Of a DNA stretch of 64,000 nucleotides, positions 1 through 7,805 are shown in pieces (position 1 is the first letter of the stretch; every line of letters starts with the position of its first letter). The stretch is taken from the NCBI RefSeq assembly GCF_035593305.1, contig NZ_CP141615.1, positions 2,263,722 through 2,327,721 of the forward strand, in the 5' to 3' direction. Both the position numbers and the translations under genes were made by a program. This DNA comes from Limnochorda sp. L945t (lineage in GTDB: Bacteria > Bacillota > Limnochordia > Limnochordales > Geochordaceae). Below the pieces are notes generated by a model that was not told where the DNA came from, searched no databases, and saw only the letters and a list, made by a program, of their open reading frames with translations.

Positions 1-3
1 GCT

Positions 4-1116
4 TCACCCCTCCTTGCCCTCATCGCGGGCTCCGCCGGCACCACCCGGCTGCGGCCTGCCGCCGCGAGCCTCGACCAGGCTTCGGACCGCGGTGGCCCCG
101 GCGTGGGCCACGGCCGCGGCCGCCGCCACGCCCACGGCCACGGTGCCCACCGTGTCCGGGTTACGGCCCACGGCGCCGGCAGGGGCCCCGACCGTCTGCA
201 CGTAAAACGGCGCCTGGTCCCAGAACCCCCGCTCCGCGCAGCCGAGACACGGGTGGCCCGACTGGATGGGGTAGCTGACCCCGCCGTTCCAGCGGACGAG
301 CGCGCACGCGTTGTACGTGGACGGACCCCGGCAGCCCAACTTGTACAGGCACCAGCCGTGCCGGTATCCGTAGTCGTCGAACGACTCGGCGAACAGCCCG
401 GCGTCGAAGTAGGCACGCCGCACGCACGTGTCGTGCACGCGCTTGCCGTAGAAGGCCTTGGGACGCCCGAGAACGTCGAGCTCAGGCGGCCTCTCGAACG
501 TGATGAGGTGCACCAGGAGGGCCGCCATCACCTCGCCGATAGGCGGACAGCCCGGCACCTGGATGACCGTCTTGCCGGGAAGCAGCTTCGCGATCCCCGA
601 CGCACCGGTGGGGTTGGGGCGGGAGGACTGGACGCATCCCCAGGAGGCGCAGTTGCCGTACGCGATAACGGCCATGGCCGTTTCGGCCTCTTCCCGCAGG
701 ATGTCGAGGGCCGACCGTCCTCCGATGGTGCAGTACGCCTCGTCACGGGTGGGGATGCTTCCCTCGACGGCAAGCACGTAGCGACCCGCATATTTCTCCA
801 GGGTCTGGCGCGCCGCCCCTTCGGCCTGGTGCCCGGCCGCCGCCATCAAGACCTCGTGGTAGTCCAGCGAGATCAGGTCCAGGATGATGTCGGCGACCAG
901 AGGATGGGAGGCGCGGATGAGCGATTCGCTGCAGCACGTGCATTCCTGAAAGCTTCTCCAGATGACGGGAACACGCGGCTTGGCTTGGAGCGCCTGGGCC
1001 ACCTGAGCACTGGCCTGAGCCGGCAGGCCCAGGGTTGCCGCCATCGCGGTGCAAAACCTGAAGAAGTCCCGCCGCGACATCCCTCTGGCCATCAAGGCGT
1101 CATAGACAGATTCCAC
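4..1116 (-). CDS. [NiFe] hydrogenase small subunit, Tat-exported, membrane-anchored
   Basis: Electron-transfer subunit of a periplasm-facing [NiFe] uptake hydrogenase; it carries the Fe-S clusters that pass electrons from the Ni-Fe site of the large subunit. The 370-residue protein begins with a twin-arginine signal (SRRDFFRFC, residues 14-22). The cysteine motifs of the small-subunit family are all present: ECTCCSE near 58-64, GNCASWGC, PGCPP, HDTC and the C-terminal NACALVRWNGG/HPCLGC region. A hydrophobic stretch near residues 322-345 fits the C-terminal membrane anchor of group 1 enzymes. The gene is intact and ends 3 bp from the window edge. The large subunit is expected just outside on the same strand. 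A nickel transporter operon lies immediately upstream in the same orientation, which fits nickel supply to this enzyme. Hydrogenase identity is secure; the exact subgroup is inferred. Confidence 0.95.
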   Translation of the reverse strand: MESVYDALMARGMSRRDFFRFCTAMAATLGLPAQASAQVAQALQAKPRVPVIWRSFQECTCCSESLIRASHPLVADIILDLISLDYHEVLMAAAGHQAEGAARQTLEKYAGRYVLAVEGSIPTRDEAYCTIGGRSALDILREEAETAMAVIAYGNCASWGCVQSSRPNPTGASGIAKLLPGKTVIQVPGCPPIGEVMAALLVHLITFERPPELDVLGRPKAFYGKRVHDTCVRRAYFDAGLFAESFDDYGYRHGWCLYKLGCRGPSTYNACALVRWNGGVSYPIQSGHPCLGCAERGFWDQAPFYVQTVGAPAGAVGRNPDTVGTVAVGVAAAAAVAHAGATAVRSLVEARGGRPQPGGAGGARDEGKEG

Positions 1117-1141
1117 CCGCGCTCCCTCCTCGACAGGTTCT

Positions 1142-1157
1142 CACGGTGTGCACCGTG
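1142..1157. promoter_or_regulatory. 16-bp palindrome in the hydrogenase leader
   Basis: Perfect inverted repeat CACGGTG-TG-CACCGTG, 26 to 41 bp upstream of the hydrogenase ATG. It could be an operator or a leader hairpin. I do not recognise a known regulator consensus (not FNR, not the E. coli NikR pattern). Confidence 0.4.
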
Positions 1158-1180
1158 GCTACACCTCCCCTGAATCCCGA

Positions 1181-1193
1181 CCGATCACGCGAA
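1181..1193 (-). promoter_or_regulatory. 13-nt motif shared with the nikMN leader (copy 1)
   Basis: The word CCGATCACGCGAA (TTCGCGTGATCGG in gene orientation) lies 65-77 bp upstream of the hydrogenase start. An identical copy sits at 3685-3697 upstream of nikMN. A -10-like TATCAT lies just upstream on the minus strand (1204-1199), so the word would fall near the transcription start. It may be the binding site of a nickel- or redox-responsive regulator (inference). The remainder of the 201-bp gap 1117-1317 holds the palindrome at 1142-1157 and no gene. Confidence 0.4.
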
Positions 1194-1317
1194 CGAATAT
1201 GATATCGGTTACCCAGCTTCGACAGACCTTCCTCCCCTCCTGCAGGCTGGGGCACGGGTCTGTGCAAAATGGCGATCGGCGCAACGGGGACCGGGTTCGA
1301 GGCGCCTCGTGGCCGGC

Positions 1318-2046
1318 TCAGCAGTGCGCAGGCAGGCCGCAATCCTCGAGCGCTGAAGCGTTTTGCAGGACCTCCCGGGCCGGGCCGTCGAGCCGGATGC
1401 GCCCGTCGAACAGCACGAGCGCCCGGTGGGCCACTTTGGATACCCACGCGAGGTCGTGCGTGGCCATCAGCAAGGCGTCCCATTCGATCATCGACAGCGC
1501 ATCGGCTAGCCGGCATCGCCATCCCGGGTCGAGCCCCCCCGTGGGCTCGTCCAGCGCCAGGATGGAGGGATCGAGGGCCAGCACCGTAGCCAGCGCGGCG
1601 AGGCGCTTTTGTCCCCCGGAAAGGCGATGGCCCGAATGGGCCGCGTGCGATGTCAGGCGGAACCGTTCCAGAAGCGCCCGAGCCGCTTCCAGCGCCTCTT
1701 CTCGTGCAACCCCGTAATTGCACGGGCCGAACGCCACGTCCTCCAGCAGGGTGGGCATGAAGAGCTGATCATCCGGGTTTTGAAACACCAGCCCGACCCG
1801 GCGGCGGATGGCCTTCAAGTGGGGTTCGCGGACAGGCGTCTCGTAAACGAGCACCTCCCCCGACTCGGGCCGCTGCAGCCCGATGAGAAGGTGCAACAGG
1901 GTGGACTTGCCCACCCCATTGGCTCCGAGGAGGGCGACGCGCTCGCCCCGCCGCACGGAGAAGGAGACGCCCCGCAGCACCGGTTCGCCACCCGGATAGC
2001 GGAACCAGAGGTCGCGCACCTCCAGCACCGGCTCCCTCAGGGCCAA
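1318..2046 (-). CDS. nikO: Nickel/cobalt ECF transporter ATP-binding subunit
   Basis: ATPase that energises nickel (or cobalt) uptake with NikMN and NikQ. About 242 residues with all ABC motifs: Walker A GANGVGKST, the Q-loop in VFQNPDD, signature LSGGQKR, Walker B ILALDEP and the switch histidine in ATHD. The frame stays open upstream to 2607, but that part only mirrors nikQ. TTG at 2046 is chosen because a GGGAGG lies 9 nt upstream and the ABC homology begins at once; GTG at 2028 is an alternative. It overlaps the 3' end of nikQ by 10 nt, indicating translational coupling. The protein is slightly shorter than usual CbiO/NikO proteins but complete. Nickel rather than cobalt is inferred from the hydrogenase next to it. 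Confidence 0.9.
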   Translation of the reverse strand: MALREPVLEVRDLWFRYPGGEPVLRGVSFSVRRGERVALLGANGVGKSTLLHLLIGLQRPESGEVLVYETPVREPHLKAIRRRVGLVFQNPDDQLFMPTLLEDVAFGPCNYGVAREEALEAARALLERFRLTSHAAHSGHRLSGGQKRLAALATVLALDPSILALDEPTGGLDPGWRCRLADALSMIEWDALLMATHDLAWVSKVAHRALVLFDGRIRLDGPAREVLQNASALEDCGLPAHC

Positions 2047-2711
2047 AGGTACGAGCCTCCCACCATGACCGCCGCCGCAGCGGCGATCCCCGCCATCAGG
2101 TGGCGTTCGCGGGAGCCGGCGGGCAGGCCGGAGGGCAGCGGCTGCGAGTAGCCCCGGGCCAGCATGGCGGCGTGCACCCGATCGGCCCGATCCAGCGCCC
2201 GCACCAGGCCCGCCCCGATCATGGCCACGCCGGCCCGCCGGGCCCAGGGGCCCGCCGCCACCAGCCCTCGAGCCCCTGCCGCCTGCCTGGCCCGCACGAG
2301 TTCGCCGGCGAGCACGTGGCCGTAGCGGGCGGCCAGCACCATGACGTCCCGCAACGGCCCAGGCGCAGGAAGACGCACCAGGGCTGCAGTTGCCGCTTCG
2401 GTGCCCATTGCCAGCACCACCGCATCGACGGCCAGCAGAGACGTCAATGCCCGCCCCAACGCGAAGGTAGCCCGCTCCCATCCCATCGGCAGCACCATCA
2501 GCGCCAGGAGCGCAACCTCCGCTCCCAGCACCCGCACCAGCCGCGCCATCGGCGGGCGGGCCGAGGCGGCGAGCACGGCCACTCCGGCTCCGTACGCTGC
2601 CAGCCAAGGCCAGGCGCCGGGGCGGATCAGGGCAGCGCCGGCCGCCAGCACCAGGGCCGCCCGCAGCCGAAGATCGTCACCGGTGCTTGCGCCGGTGTCC
2701 GGGCGGATCAA
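2037..2711 (-). CDS. nikQ: Nickel/cobalt ECF transporter transmembrane subunit
   Basis: The T-component (CbiQ/NikQ family) that couples the ATPase to the substrate-binding membrane protein. 224 residues, strongly hydrophobic, with several membrane segments. A conserved-type cytoplasmic segment (ARYGHVLAGELVRARQAAGARG) ends in the basic A-R-x-x-A-x-x-A-R-G pattern that contacts the ATPase in this family. It overlaps nikMN by ATGA at 2708-2711 and nikO by 10 nt, so the three genes form one transcription unit. The second ATPase-contact segment near 'ALDRADRVHAAMLARGYS' is also visible. Family assignment is firm; metal specificity rests on context. Confidence 0.88.
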   Translation of the reverse strand: MIRPDTGASTGDDLRLRAALVLAAGAALIRPGAWPWLAAYGAGVAVLAASARPPMARLVRVLGAEVALLALMVLPMGWERATFALGRALTSLLAVDAVVLAMGTEAATAALVRLPAPGPLRDVMVLAARYGHVLAGELVRARQAAGARGLVAAGPWARRAGVAMIGAGLVRALDRADRVHAAMLARGYSQPLPSGLPAGSRERHLMAGIAAAAAVMVGGSYLWP

Positions 2712-3628
2712 GCCGTCTCACGCCTGCGCTCGCCGGCCCGGACCAGAAGGTAGGCGGCTCCGAAGGCCGCGACCGCGCCCAGGATACCGGCCAGGCTGCG
2801 CCCGGGTAGTTGGGCCAGGCCGGGGACGGTGTAGTCCGGAAGAGGTGCAGGCACCGCGCTGCCGGTTCGCTCCACCAGACCCAGTTGTCCCGCTGCCCAC
2901 TCCAGGCCGTCAGGAAGGGCCGACGCCAGCATGGAGAGCACCCCGGCCACCATCACGGTGGCGGCGACAGGCACCCACCAGCTCCCGCGCCGTTGTTCAT
3001 CGTCCGGCAGCAGATCGGGGCGGGCAGACGCCAAGTAGGCCACCAGTGCGGCCGTGATGAGTCCTTCGGCCACGGCGATGAGGGCATGGATGCCGCCCAT
3101 CACTGCGAACGCCAGGCGTGCGGGGGCCGCGTCCGAAAGGGCCAGCTCGGCCGCCGTGGCCAGTGCCGACGCCTCCACACTCACCGCCGCGCCCAGCCCG
3201 GCCGCCAGCGGCAGGTGTCGCGTCCTTCCGCCGAGCACGGCGCGTGCTGCCCGTGTCAGAGCGTGAGCCACGAGCACGCCTATCACGGCCATGTTGAGGA
3301 CGTTGGCGCCGAGAGCCGTGATCCCCCCGTCGCCGAAGAGCACGGCCTGAACGAGGAGCACCGTGGCCATGGAGAGCATGCCCGCCCACGGGCCCAGCAG
3401 CGCGGCAGCCAGGCCGCCCCCCATCAGGTGGCCGCTGGTACCACCCGTCACAGGGAAATTGACCATCTGCGCGGCCAGGATGAACGCGCTGGTCAGCCCG
3501 ACCAGCGGCGCGCGCCGCGACTGGAGTTCGCCGGCCGAGCGCCGGGCAGCCAGAGCCACGGCGCCCGCGCTTGCCGCCGCCGTCGCCGCCGCCACGCCCG
3601 GCGCCAGGAAACCGTCGGGAATGTGCAC
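2708..3628 (-). CDS. nikMN: Nickel/cobalt ECF transporter fused substrate component NikM-NikN (PDGLE)
   Basis: Membrane component that binds and passes Ni2+/Co2+. The N-terminus MHIPDGFLAPG is the metal-coordinating CbiM/NikM start. I therefore chose GTG at 3628, which has a GGAGG 8 nt upstream; ATG at 3634 sits too close to that site. The first ~200 residues are the multi-pass CbiM domain. The C-terminal ~90 residues carry ALPDGLEWAAGQLG, the PDGLE signature of NikN-type proteins, followed by one more membrane helix, so M and N components are fused. The PDGLE type is usually linked with nickel, which agrees with the hydrogenase downstream. First gene of the minus-strand operon. Confidence 0.9.
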   Translation of the reverse strand: MHIPDGFLAPGVAAATAAASAGAVALAARRSAGELQSRRAPLVGLTSAFILAAQMVNFPVTGGTSGHLMGGGLAAALLGPWAGMLSMATVLLVQAVLFGDGGITALGANVLNMAVIGVLVAHALTRAARAVLGGRTRHLPLAAGLGAAVSVEASALATAAELALSDAAPARLAFAVMGGIHALIAVAEGLITAALVAYLASARPDLLPDDEQRRGSWWVPVAATVMVAGVLSMLASALPDGLEWAAGQLGLVERTGSAVPAPLPDYTVPGLAQLPGRSLAGILGAVAAFGAAYLLVRAGERRRETA

Positions 3629-3684
3629 CGCCATCACCTCCGCGCCCCTCTTGGACGATCCACGACGATCAACCGGACACCGCC

Positions 3685-3697
3685 CCGATCACGCGAA
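3685..3697 (-). promoter_or_regulatory. 13-nt motif shared with the hydrogenase leader (copy 2)
   Basis: Second exact copy of CCGATCACGCGAA, about 57 bp upstream of the nikMN start. Here it forms part of a small hairpin, CACGC-TTTC-GCGTG, in the sense strand. Two functionally linked genes carrying the same word in their leaders suggests a common regulator. I looked for a cobalamin riboswitch in this leader and saw none of its conserved boxes. Confidence 0.4.
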
Positions 3698-3904
3698 AGC
3701 GTGCCCGGTGGTATCCCGTGTCAGCCCCGCCCCACGCGGCGCGCGGTCAGGAAACCGCAATAGATAATGATTGGTGTTCTGACGCCATCCTACTGCACCC
3801 GGCCGACCTCCAGCAAGCGACGTTCACTCTCTCGGAGAAGGCACGACCCGGCCACGCGATGGCAGCCCGCGGGTTCGAGGCGCGTCATGAAGGTTCTCTC
3901 CAAT

Positions 3905-3933
3905 TTGACCGTTCAAGTTGGGTACGGCATGAT
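3905..3933 (+). promoter_or_regulatory. Candidate sigma-A promoter of the MFS gene
   Basis: TTGACC (3905-3910), a 17-nt spacer and CATGAT (3928-3933) give a plausible -35/-10 pair ending about 50 nt before the MFS start. The AT-rich island GATAATGATT at 3763-3772 further upstream resembles half of a Fur-family box and could serve nikMN. The rest of 3629-3984 shows no gene. Confidence 0.4.
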
Positions 3934-3984
3934 GGGGCTGGCGAAAGGCGGAGAGACCAGGGCCATGAGCACCGGAGAATGCCA

Positions 3985-5391
3985 ATGCATATGATGAATC
4001 AACCGTACAGCAGCAGATGGCGGATCCTCTCCGCGGTGCTTCTCGGCTCCATCATGGGGCCCATCGATGCCAGCGTGGTGTACATCGCCATACCCGTCAT
4101 CGCCCGGGATTTCGGGGCAGACCCGGCCACCATCGGCTGGGTGTCCATGGCCTATCTGCTGGTGCTGGGCAGCCTGCTGCTCGCCTTTGGCCGGATGGGA
4201 GACATGCTCGGCTTCGATCGGGTGTTTTTGGCCGGGCTTGCTACCTTCGTCCTCACCTCCTCCCTGTGCGGCCTTGCTCCTAACCTGGGAGCGCTGATCC
4301 TGATGCGGGCACTGCAGGCGGTGGGAGCAGGCATGATGATGGCCGTGGCTCCCGCGATCATCACCGCCGTCTTCCCGCCTCAGGAACGGGGCCGGGCTCT
4401 GGGCATGAACGGGATGGTCGTAGCCCTCGGCCTGGCCATCGGGCCCAGCCTGGGAGGTGTCCTGGTAGACGCTCTGGGATGGCGGGCGATCTTTTTCATC
4501 AACGTCCCCGTCGGTATCGCCGCTTACCTGTGGTGCCGCCGACTTGTCCCCGCACTCGGCAGCGAAAGGCGCCAGCGCTTTGACTGGCCGGGAGCGGTGT
4601 TGGCCTTTGGCGGCCTCGGTACCCTGCTCCTGTCGGTGAGCCGCGGCCAGAGTTACAACTGGTCCTGGCCCATCCTGGCGCTCGGCCTCGGGGCCCTCCT
4701 CTTGCTGCTCGGGTTCGTCGTGGTGGAGAAGCGCTCTCCCGAGCCCATGCTGGACCTCGCGCTCTTCCGCATCCGCGCCTTTGCCGCGGGCAACCTGGCC
4801 GCCCTTCTCAACTTCATGACCCAGTACGTCATCGTCTTCCTGACCCCCTTTCTCCTGCAGCAGGCCATGGGGTTGTCCGCCGGACGGGCAGGGGCAACGA
4901 TGACCGCCTTTCCCCTGACGGTGCTGGCAGTGGCTCCCCTGGCCGGCGCGCTGTCGGACAAGGTTGGGCAGCGAGGGCTGGCCTTCACGGGCTCGCTCAT
5001 CTGTACTATCGCCGCTCTGCTCCTGGCCGGGCTGGGGCACCATTCCGGCACCTCCGACGTGGCCTGGCGTCTCAGCCTCTTCGGGCTGGGCACGGGGCTA
5101 TTCCAGTCTCCCAACAACAGCGCCGTGATGGGCTCCGTACCCCGCTTCCGGTTGGGCATCGCCGGGGGCGTGTTGGCCGGCACCCGCAACGTGGGAATGG
5201 TGCTGGGTATCGCTCTGGGTGGCGCGATGCTGACGGCCCGGCAAGCCGCTTATCTCCGCCTGCAACCCATGGGAGCTTTCCTGGCCGCCCTGAGAGAAGC
5301 CTACCTGGCAGCAGCGCTGGTTTCGGTGGTGGCCACCGTAGCCTGTCTATGGACCAGACTGCCCGGGCCGTGCGGAGCCGGGGACGGATGA
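3985..5391 (+). CDS. MFS drug-efflux transporter, 14-TM DHA2 (EmrB/QacA) family
   Basis: Proton-driven multidrug exporter of the cytoplasmic membrane. About 468 residues with fourteen predicted membrane segments. GRMGDMLGFDRVFLAGL matches motif A of the major facilitator superfamily, and ALGLAIGPSLGGVLVDALGWRAIFFINVPVG is the motif C region and loop of the DHA2 family. Start ATG 3985 follows a GGAGA 6 nt upstream; the in-frame ATG at 3979 is too close to that site. The frame is open far upstream to 3571, but that part is antisense to nikMN. Single-gene unit convergent with the beta-barrel gene. Substrate cannot be read from the sequence. Confidence 0.88.
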   Translation: MHMMNQPYSSRWRILSAVLLGSIMGPIDASVVYIAIPVIARDFGADPATIGWVSMAYLLVLGSLLLAFGRMGDMLGFDRVFLAGLATFVLTSSLCGLAPNLGALILMRALQAVGAGMMMAVAPAIITAVFPPQERGRALGMNGMVVALGLAIGPSLGGVLVDALGWRAIFFINVPVGIAAYLWCRRLVPALGSERRQRFDWPGAVLAFGGLGTLLLSVSRGQSYNWSWPILALGLGALLLLLGFVVVEKRSPEPMLDLALFRIRAFAAGNLAALLNFMTQYVIVFLTPFLLQQAMGLSAGRAGATMTAFPLTVLAVAPLAGALSDKVGQRGLAFTGSLICTIAALLLAGLGHHSGTSDVAWRLSLFGLGTGLFQSPNNSAVMGSVPRFRLGIAGGVLAGTRNVGMVLGIALGGAMLTARQAAYLRLQPMGAFLAALREAYLAAALVSVVATVACLWTRLPGPCGAGDG

Positions 5392-5406
5392 CTTCCCCCG
5401 GCAAGA

Positions 5407-5440
5407 CGACGCCGGCCGTCATCCGTCCCGGCCGGCGTCG
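5407..5440. terminator. Convergent hairpin terminator
   Basis: An 11-bp perfect stem (CGACGCCGGCC / GGCCGGCGTCG) with a 12-nt loop sits between the convergent MFS and beta-barrel genes. No strong T-run follows on either strand, so efficiency is uncertain. Confidence 0.55.
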
Positions 5441-5483
5441 CCGGTCGACGCGAGGACTCGGTGTAGCCCTCGCATCAGGTGAC

Positions 5484-6842
5484 TCAGAATGCTGCTTCTA
5501 CCCGCGCAGCAACGCCCCGGATTTGCGGGCGCATCCCCCCGAACTCGGTGTCCGCGCCGCCGACCACGTCCACGTAGCGGACGGCGAGCTTGACGCCGGG
5601 CTCGAGTTCGTGCGTCAGGCCGGGAGCGACGACCGCTCCCCCGTCCCGCAGGTTGACGACGGCAACAACGTCCCAGGTAGCGGAAGACCGCTCGGGAGTG
5701 TACTGGAGCACCCCGACACCGTAGAGGCCGGCCTCCTTCTGGCCGGGGGGCGCATAGGGAAGCAGCAGTGAGCCCGCCTGGTCGTACACCAACTGACCCG
5801 AGACGTATACGTCGCTGGCGAAGGTGTAATCCGACCCTGCTACTGCCTGCCAGGTACCTTCATTCGACGAGAGGGCGATGGACGCGGGAGCAGGGAGATC
5901 GAGCCTGTCCAGCTTTTCAGGCAGGGTATAGGCCGCTTCGAGCCACACGCCCCCGTCCCCCACCGTCCCGGCCGTTGCCAGACCGAACTGCTGCTGGCGC
6001 CGGTAGCGGCCGCTCACCTTGAATGCTCCTGGAGAACCGGAGATAGGTTCCATCCACAAAGCGGGCAGGTCCGTGTACCCGTTGAAGTAGCTCGCGTAAA
6101 CGTTGTACCCTGCCACCATGCTCTCGGCTCGCAGGGCAAACTCGTACTGGTTGCCCGGGCCGACGCCTTCGATGGCCAGCCAGTTCTCGCCCGGTACCGT
6201 GCCACCGGGTGGCACATTGGCTGCGATGCTTTCGGCGAGCCTCCTGACGGGGTCCGCCGGGAAAGGAGCCGGGACGAAGTCGAGGATGCCCACAGCGGTG
6301 AGCCCCAGCGAAGGGCCCAGGCCCCCCGATAGCCGTACGGCCGGCACAGGGATGGCGGCCGCTTCTCGTTCGACCAGCGCATCCGTCGACAGCGTGTGGG
6401 GATTGATGACGTTGGTCGGGTTGATCCCGTCGGCGGTCCCCCAGTTGATGATCTGGCGGCCGACCCGCAGATCGGCGGCAGGGAAGTAGACGTCGAAGTA
6501 CGCCTCGTGCAGCGTGGGGGCCAGCTGTGCCGGTGATGTCCCGGCTGTTTCGCTTCCCTCGAACCCTTTCTCTTCCAAGAAAGGAACGGTTCCCTTCCAG
6601 GAGAGGTACACCCGCCCGTCCGGACCAGGCCGGGCTTCCACCGTCAGCTCGTATCGGGTCTCGTTCTGGGTCACGGCCGATGGGTCCGCTGTGTAAAACA
6701 GACGATGGTCCAGCTTGCCGCCCACCTGCACCTCGGAAGCGAATGCCCCGCTTGCGAGCGCGAGCGGGAGCAGCAGGACCGCCACGCCCCACGCCGACAG
6801 GGCGAGGGCACGAGCCCGGATCGCCTTGACTGCTTTTTTCAT
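5484..6842 (-). CDS. Outer-membrane beta-barrel protein (DUF1302-like)
   Basis: Probable outer-membrane channel or partner of the RND exporter encoded upstream. MKK start at 6842 is preceded by GGAGG with 6-nt spacing; a further in-frame ATG at 6857 has no such site. A signal peptide covers about residues 1-36 (basic start, long hydrophobic core, ASGAFASE cleavage region). The mature part alternates polar and hydrophobic residues as in beta strands, contains FPAADLRVGRQIINWGTADGINPTNVINP, which is like the conserved part of DUF1302 porins, and ends in EAAF, the terminal phenylalanine that marks BAM-inserted barrels. Genes of this family are known beside LolA-like and RND/MMPL genes in Gram-negatives. 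Its presence implies an outer membrane. Family call is moderately sure; function is inferred from context. Confidence 0.7.
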   Translation of the reverse strand: MKKAVKAIRARALALSAWGVAVLLLPLALASGAFASEVQVGGKLDHRLFYTADPSAVTQNETRYELTVEARPGPDGRVYLSWKGTVPFLEEKGFEGSETAGTSPAQLAPTLHEAYFDVYFPAADLRVGRQIINWGTADGINPTNVINPHTLSTDALVEREAAAIPVPAVRLSGGLGPSLGLTAVGILDFVPAPFPADPVRRLAESIAANVPPGGTVPGENWLAIEGVGPGNQYEFALRAESMVAGYNVYASYFNGYTDLPALWMEPISGSPGAFKVSGRYRRQQQFGLATAGTVGDGGVWLEAAYTLPEKLDRLDLPAPASIALSSNEGTWQAVAGSDYTFASDVYVSGQLVYDQAGSLLLPYAPPGQKEAGLYGVGVLQYTPERSSATWDVVAVVNLRDGGAVVAPGLTHELEPGVKLAVRYVDVVGGADTEFGGMRPQIRGVAARVEAAF

Positions 6843-6941
6843 CCCTATCCTCCCCATCCCCGTAAACTCAGCGATGGCGTCGTGGGGAAATGGCGCGGAG
6901 ATCCCACGATACCTGCTGGCGACCGATAGTGGCTGGCGAGC

Positions 6942-7787
6942 TCACCGCCGCAGATAGCGCAAGGTGAAGTACTCGTCCGGCACCGCACCCGAGCGCTGCG
7001 AAATCAACTGGACCAGCGTCTTGCTCTTGCTCTTGGCGTTGACCATGGTGATGCGGTAGGGCAACCATTTCCCCTGTTCGTCCTGCCGGAAGTCGGCGGT
7101 CAGCAGCTGCTTCTCCAACCGGCCGCTCCGGTCGAAGAAGTCGATGCGAAGCGGCAGGAACGTCTCCTTCCAAACCCACATCTGGACGTAGCTGTACTTC
7201 TTGTCCGTGCTCTTGGGCGTCAGCTTCAGCACGTACGCGGCGCGGCCGTCGACCGCGGTGTCCGCCAGGCGTTGGGCCGTGTAATCCTCCTTGTACGTCG
7301 TGCCCCCGCCGATCTCGTCATACGTGAAGTCGGTCCCCATGAACTGATCCTGCGTGGCGCTGCCGGCGATGCGCCGCTCCCGTCCCAGGGCCGGCAAGTA
7401 CAGCCACATCTGGGCCGGCTTGTCGGGCTCGTCGATGCTGAGGAACTTGGTGCCCCGGACGTCGGGCGGGTCGAGGTACTCGAGCAGTTGCTGCGTTGCG
7501 CCGCTGCTCGCCTCCATCCGGAAGATCCGCAAGCGGTTGGCGCGCTGCTGGCCCCGGGCGTTTTCCGTGACGAGCTCGAGCTCGGCTTGCCCGCTGCCGC
7601 TCAGCACCGCCGTGCCCGTCATCCGGTCCAGGATCTCCGAAGCCGACAATTCGGCCGCCAGGGCACCTGCGGCGATCATGACCACCGTCACCCATGCCGC
7701 CAGCACCCCCGACCAAACGACGCGAAGCGTCCCCCGCAAACGGTGCCCGACCCTTTCGCCCACGCTCCTCTTCACTTCAACCGCCAC
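6942..7787 (-). CDS. Outer membrane lipoprotein-sorting (LolA-like) protein
   Basis: Periplasmic LolA/LppX-fold carrier (COG2834 type), thought to ferry a lipid or lipoprotein between an inner-membrane exporter and the outer membrane. 281 residues. A basic N-terminus and hydrophobic core (residues ~28-46) form the signal sequence ending at ALAAE. The mature part begins with SASEILDRM and includes the GTKFLSIDEPDKPAQMWLYLPALGRERRI and QDQFMGTDFTYDEI blocks typical of this family. It lies 99 bp upstream of the barrel gene and 18 bp after the RND gene, so the three are one operon. The ligand is unknown; RND-linked members are proposed to move lipids. Confidence 0.82.
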   Translation of the reverse strand: MAVEVKRSVGERVGHRLRGTLRVVWSGVLAAWVTVVMIAAGALAAELSASEILDRMTGTAVLSGSGQAELELVTENARGQQRANRLRIFRMEASSGATQQLLEYLDPPDVRGTKFLSIDEPDKPAQMWLYLPALGRERRIAGSATQDQFMGTDFTYDEIGGGTTYKEDYTAQRLADTAVDGRAAYVLKLTPKSTDKKYSYVQMWVWKETFLPLRIDFFDRSGRLEKQLLTADFRQDEQGKWLPYRITMVNAKSKSKTLVQLISQRSGAVPDEYFTLRYLRR

Positions 7788-7805
7788 CCCCGTCCATCGT
7801 CTCGA

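Noticed and set aside
2047-2607. Upstream extension of the nikO frame
   Set aside because: It overlaps nikQ entirely and is alanine/glycine-rich out-of-frame sequence; the ABC domain begins at 2046.
3629-3900. Possible cobalamin riboswitch before nikMN
   Set aside because: None of the conserved B12-box segments is present in order. Only a short GCGGT/ACCGC hairpin was found.
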